From: Planctomycetota bacterium
GTDB taxonomy: Bacteria > Planctomycetota > Phycisphaerae > SM23-33
Direction: 5' to 3'
Assembly: GCA_003644335.1 (NCBI GenBank)
Contig: QNCB01000093.1
Span: 1-5,882 of the forward strand
DNA length: 5,882 nt
Shown: piece after piece, positions 4,642 to 5,882 of the stretch
Numbering within the stretch: the stretch's first letter is position 1
How the letters are laid out: every line of letters starts with the position of its first letter
Notes under the pieces: generated by a model
What the model saw: the letters and a program-made list of their open reading frames with translations, nothing else
Told to the model about the DNA's origin: nothing
The model's database searches: none
Translations under genes and position numbers: made by a program

Positions 4642-5652
4642 TTACCTTTGCTCTTTTTTAGAGCGGATAATCGGGTTTACATATTCAATGTTCGGCTTGG
4701 CTTTGTTGATGAGTTCCTGCAACACCAGCTGCCTTGCCCGGGCGATTTTACGATACCGCACAGCCTGGCCAAGCTCGTCGGCAACCTCGCTGTACTTTGC
4801 ATCAGTTGGAGGGATTATAGTCTCCAGCTTCAAAATATGAAAGTTCGTTCCCACCTGCACCGGGTCGGAAACCTCGCCGGGCTTCCGCATCGCCCGGGCA
4901 GCTGCCAGCAGGGCCGGGCCTATCCCAGGTGGGGCGTCGCGCGTGCCGATCTTACCAAGCCAGGCGCCCGTCTTAGCTGATGGGCTGGTCGAGTATTTGT
5001 ACGCTATGGCTGAAAAATCCCCGCCCCTGCCAAGCTCGCGAAGAACCTTCTGGGCCACGTCGAGCGTGGGCACCTGGATATGACGCACCTTCAGCTTGCC
5101 GTCATATCGGCGGTAAAACTCCTGCTGAATATCCTCCTCGGTAACCTTCACCTGCCCAGCTGCGATCCGCCCCAGCCTGACGTTGCGAGCTATCGTCGCA
5201 GCCCACTGCCTGCGGGTATTGTTCCGCTTGGCGAGGAATTGGCCAAGCAGCGTGTCCATCTGCTGCGGCGAGGGTTTCTTGGCTCCGCTTGCGAAATTAA
5301 AAATCGCGTCGAGCGTCCGGGCGTTTTCCTCCGCCATTTGCTGCTGGGTTACCGTATCGTCCAGGCCCAGCCTGGCTAGCTCCTGGCGGACGACCTCGTC
5401 CACTATCAACTGTTGGGCGATGGGCAAGCCATAGTCCGCCACCAAAGCGTCGTACAAAGGAGCCATGTATATAGGCTTGCCGTTGACCTTGGCGAGAATT
5501 TGTTTGCTCGGGGGCAAAGCTGGCGTGGGCTTGGGTGGCTCGATTCGCACGGACTTGCCCGGGGCGGCGTCGCAGTAGGCTGCCATGGCTGTCAGCGAGA
5601 TAAACGTTACCAGACAAACAGAAAACATGGAAATTCGCGTTTGATTATTCAT
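4642..5652 (-). CDS. Secreted parvulin-type peptidyl-prolyl cis-trans isomerase (SurA/PpiC-like)
   Basis: The 336-residue protein starts with a signal peptide (hydrophobic core about residues 8-25, cleavage likely near 27-30). A proline-rich linker (about 37-48) and a SurA-N-like helical region (about 50-180, starting ILAKVNGKPIYM) follow. A rotamase domain runs from about 187 to 278. It holds the parvulin landmarks: VRHIQV with His191, the GAWLG turn (229-233, in place of the usual GGDLG), the KPGEVSDPV loop (257-265) and FHILKLE with His272. A charged helical tail (about 284-320) ends the chain. Such proteins help outer-membrane or exported proteins fold in the periplasm. GGAG at 5660-5663 lies seven bases before the ATG. 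The start overlaps the end of the upstream phosphatase gene by 8 bp, and the stop is 3 bp before the aminotransferase. Cys27 follows Tyr rather than Gly or Ala, so a lipoprotein is unlikely. Confidence 0.9.
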   Translation of the reverse strand: MNNQTRISMFSVCLVTFISLTAMAAYCDAAPGKSVRIEPPKPTPALPPSKQILAKVNGKPIYMAPLYDALVADYGLPIAQQLIVDEVVRQELARLGLDDTVTQQQMAEENARTLDAIFNFASGAKKPSPQQMDTLLGQFLAKRNNTRRQWAATIARNVRLGRIAAGQVKVTEEDIQQEFYRRYDGKLKVRHIQVPTLDVAQKVLRELGRGGDFSAIAYKYSTSPSAKTGAWLGKIGTRDAPPGIGPALLAAARAMRKPGEVSDPVQVGTNFHILKLETIIPPTDAKYSEVADELGQAVRYRKIARARQLVLQELINKAKPNIEYVNPIIRSKKEQR

Positions 5653-5882
5653 TCATTTGCTCCGCAGCTGGAAGGCATTTAACTATGACAAGCGTTATAT
5701 CGTCGTCCTGGGCCCGGTCGGCCTGGAATTGGCCTACCGCCTCGACGATGGCGTCGTAAATTTCGTGAGCTGACTTTTCGCTATTGGCCCGGACGACCTC
5801 GACAAGCCTGGCCTGGCCAAACATTTCCCCAGCTGGGTTTTTCGCCTCGCCAATGCCGTCGGTGCTCATAACCAGCAGGTCG
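5645..5882 (-). CDS. SpoIIE/RsbU-type PP2C serine phosphatase, C-terminal end only
   Basis: Only the last 78 or so residues are in the window; the gene continues past the right edge. The segment starts DLLVMSTDGIGEAKNPAGEM, the typical metal-binding block of SpoIIE-like phosphatases with Asp in STDG. It ends with the second landmark, AQDDDITLVIVK, where the Asp residues also bind metal. Phosphatases of this family remove phosphate from anti-sigma-factor antagonists or other regulators and often carry an N-terminal sensor or receiver domain, which cannot be seen here. The in-frame Met at 5867-5869 is internal to the conserved domain and is not the start. The stop codon (5645-5647) lies inside the next gene, giving an 8-bp overlap that points to translational coupling with the prolyl isomerase. 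Confidence 0.92.
   Translation of the reverse strand, partial: DLLVMSTDGIGEAKNPAGEMFGQARLVEVVRANSEKSAHEIYDAIVEAVGQFQADRAQDDDITLVIVKCLPAAEQMNE

Noticed and set aside
3622..4980. A 452-codon open frame on the plus strand, opposite the aminotransferase and isomerase genes
   Set aside because: Its translation shows no recognisable domain, and both genes on the minus strand are well-supported family members. The open frame is explained by codon bias in the opposing GC-rich genes.
5572..5652. Lipoprotein signal in the prolyl isomerase (Cys27)
   Set aside because: The residue before Cys is Tyr, which does not fit a lipobox; an ordinary signal peptide is more likely.

Overview
The window looks like chromosomal DNA from a Gram-negative bacterium of moderate to high GC content. 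Planctomycetota, perhaps a Phycisphaerae-type lineage, is my best guess. The reasons are a PheT that appears to lack its N-terminal tRNA-binding domain, a RuvA with a longer loop before its helix-hairpin-helix region, a SpoIIE-type phosphatase, and a four-helix-bundle gene of the 23S-rRNA-intervening-protein family. The phylum is an inference, not something the sequence proves.

Layout. Positions 1-453 hold a compact unit: a small four-helix-bundle gene flanked by two inverted arrays of a 7-bp repeat (consensus CAGGAGT/CAGGATT). The left array supplies the gene's ribosome binding site and start codon. The right array encodes its C-terminal tail and stop codon and ends three bases before ruvA. 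ruvA (456-1088) has no Shine-Dalgarno of its own. The 127-bp gap between the convergent genes ruvA and pheT holds three different hairpins: a terminator for ruvA, a 20-bp ATTCCC-N8-GGGAAT palindrome, and a terminator for pheT. pheT (1216-3240, minus) follows, with its own likely sigma-70-type promoter at 3276-3303. The next gap (3241-3402) is largely built of three blocks of degenerate 7-8 bp and 24-bp repeats. Further right, all on the minus strand, lies a tightly coupled run: the 3' end of a SpoIIE/RsbU-type serine phosphatase (running off the right edge), a secreted parvulin-type prolyl isomerase, and an AlaC-type aminotransferase. These are joined by an 8-bp overlap and a 3-bp gap.

The housekeeping genes cover recombination (ruvA), translation (pheT), amino-acid metabolism (alaC-like) and envelope protein folding (the isomerase). 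Their grouping is not an obvious pathway. The most unusual part is the left edge: a heptad-repeat-bounded four-helix-bundle cassette inserted directly against the ruvA start codon, with potential base pairing between an SD-rich array and an anti-SD-like array. A second observation is strong over-representation of the word RGCCTGG/CCAGGCY across the window.
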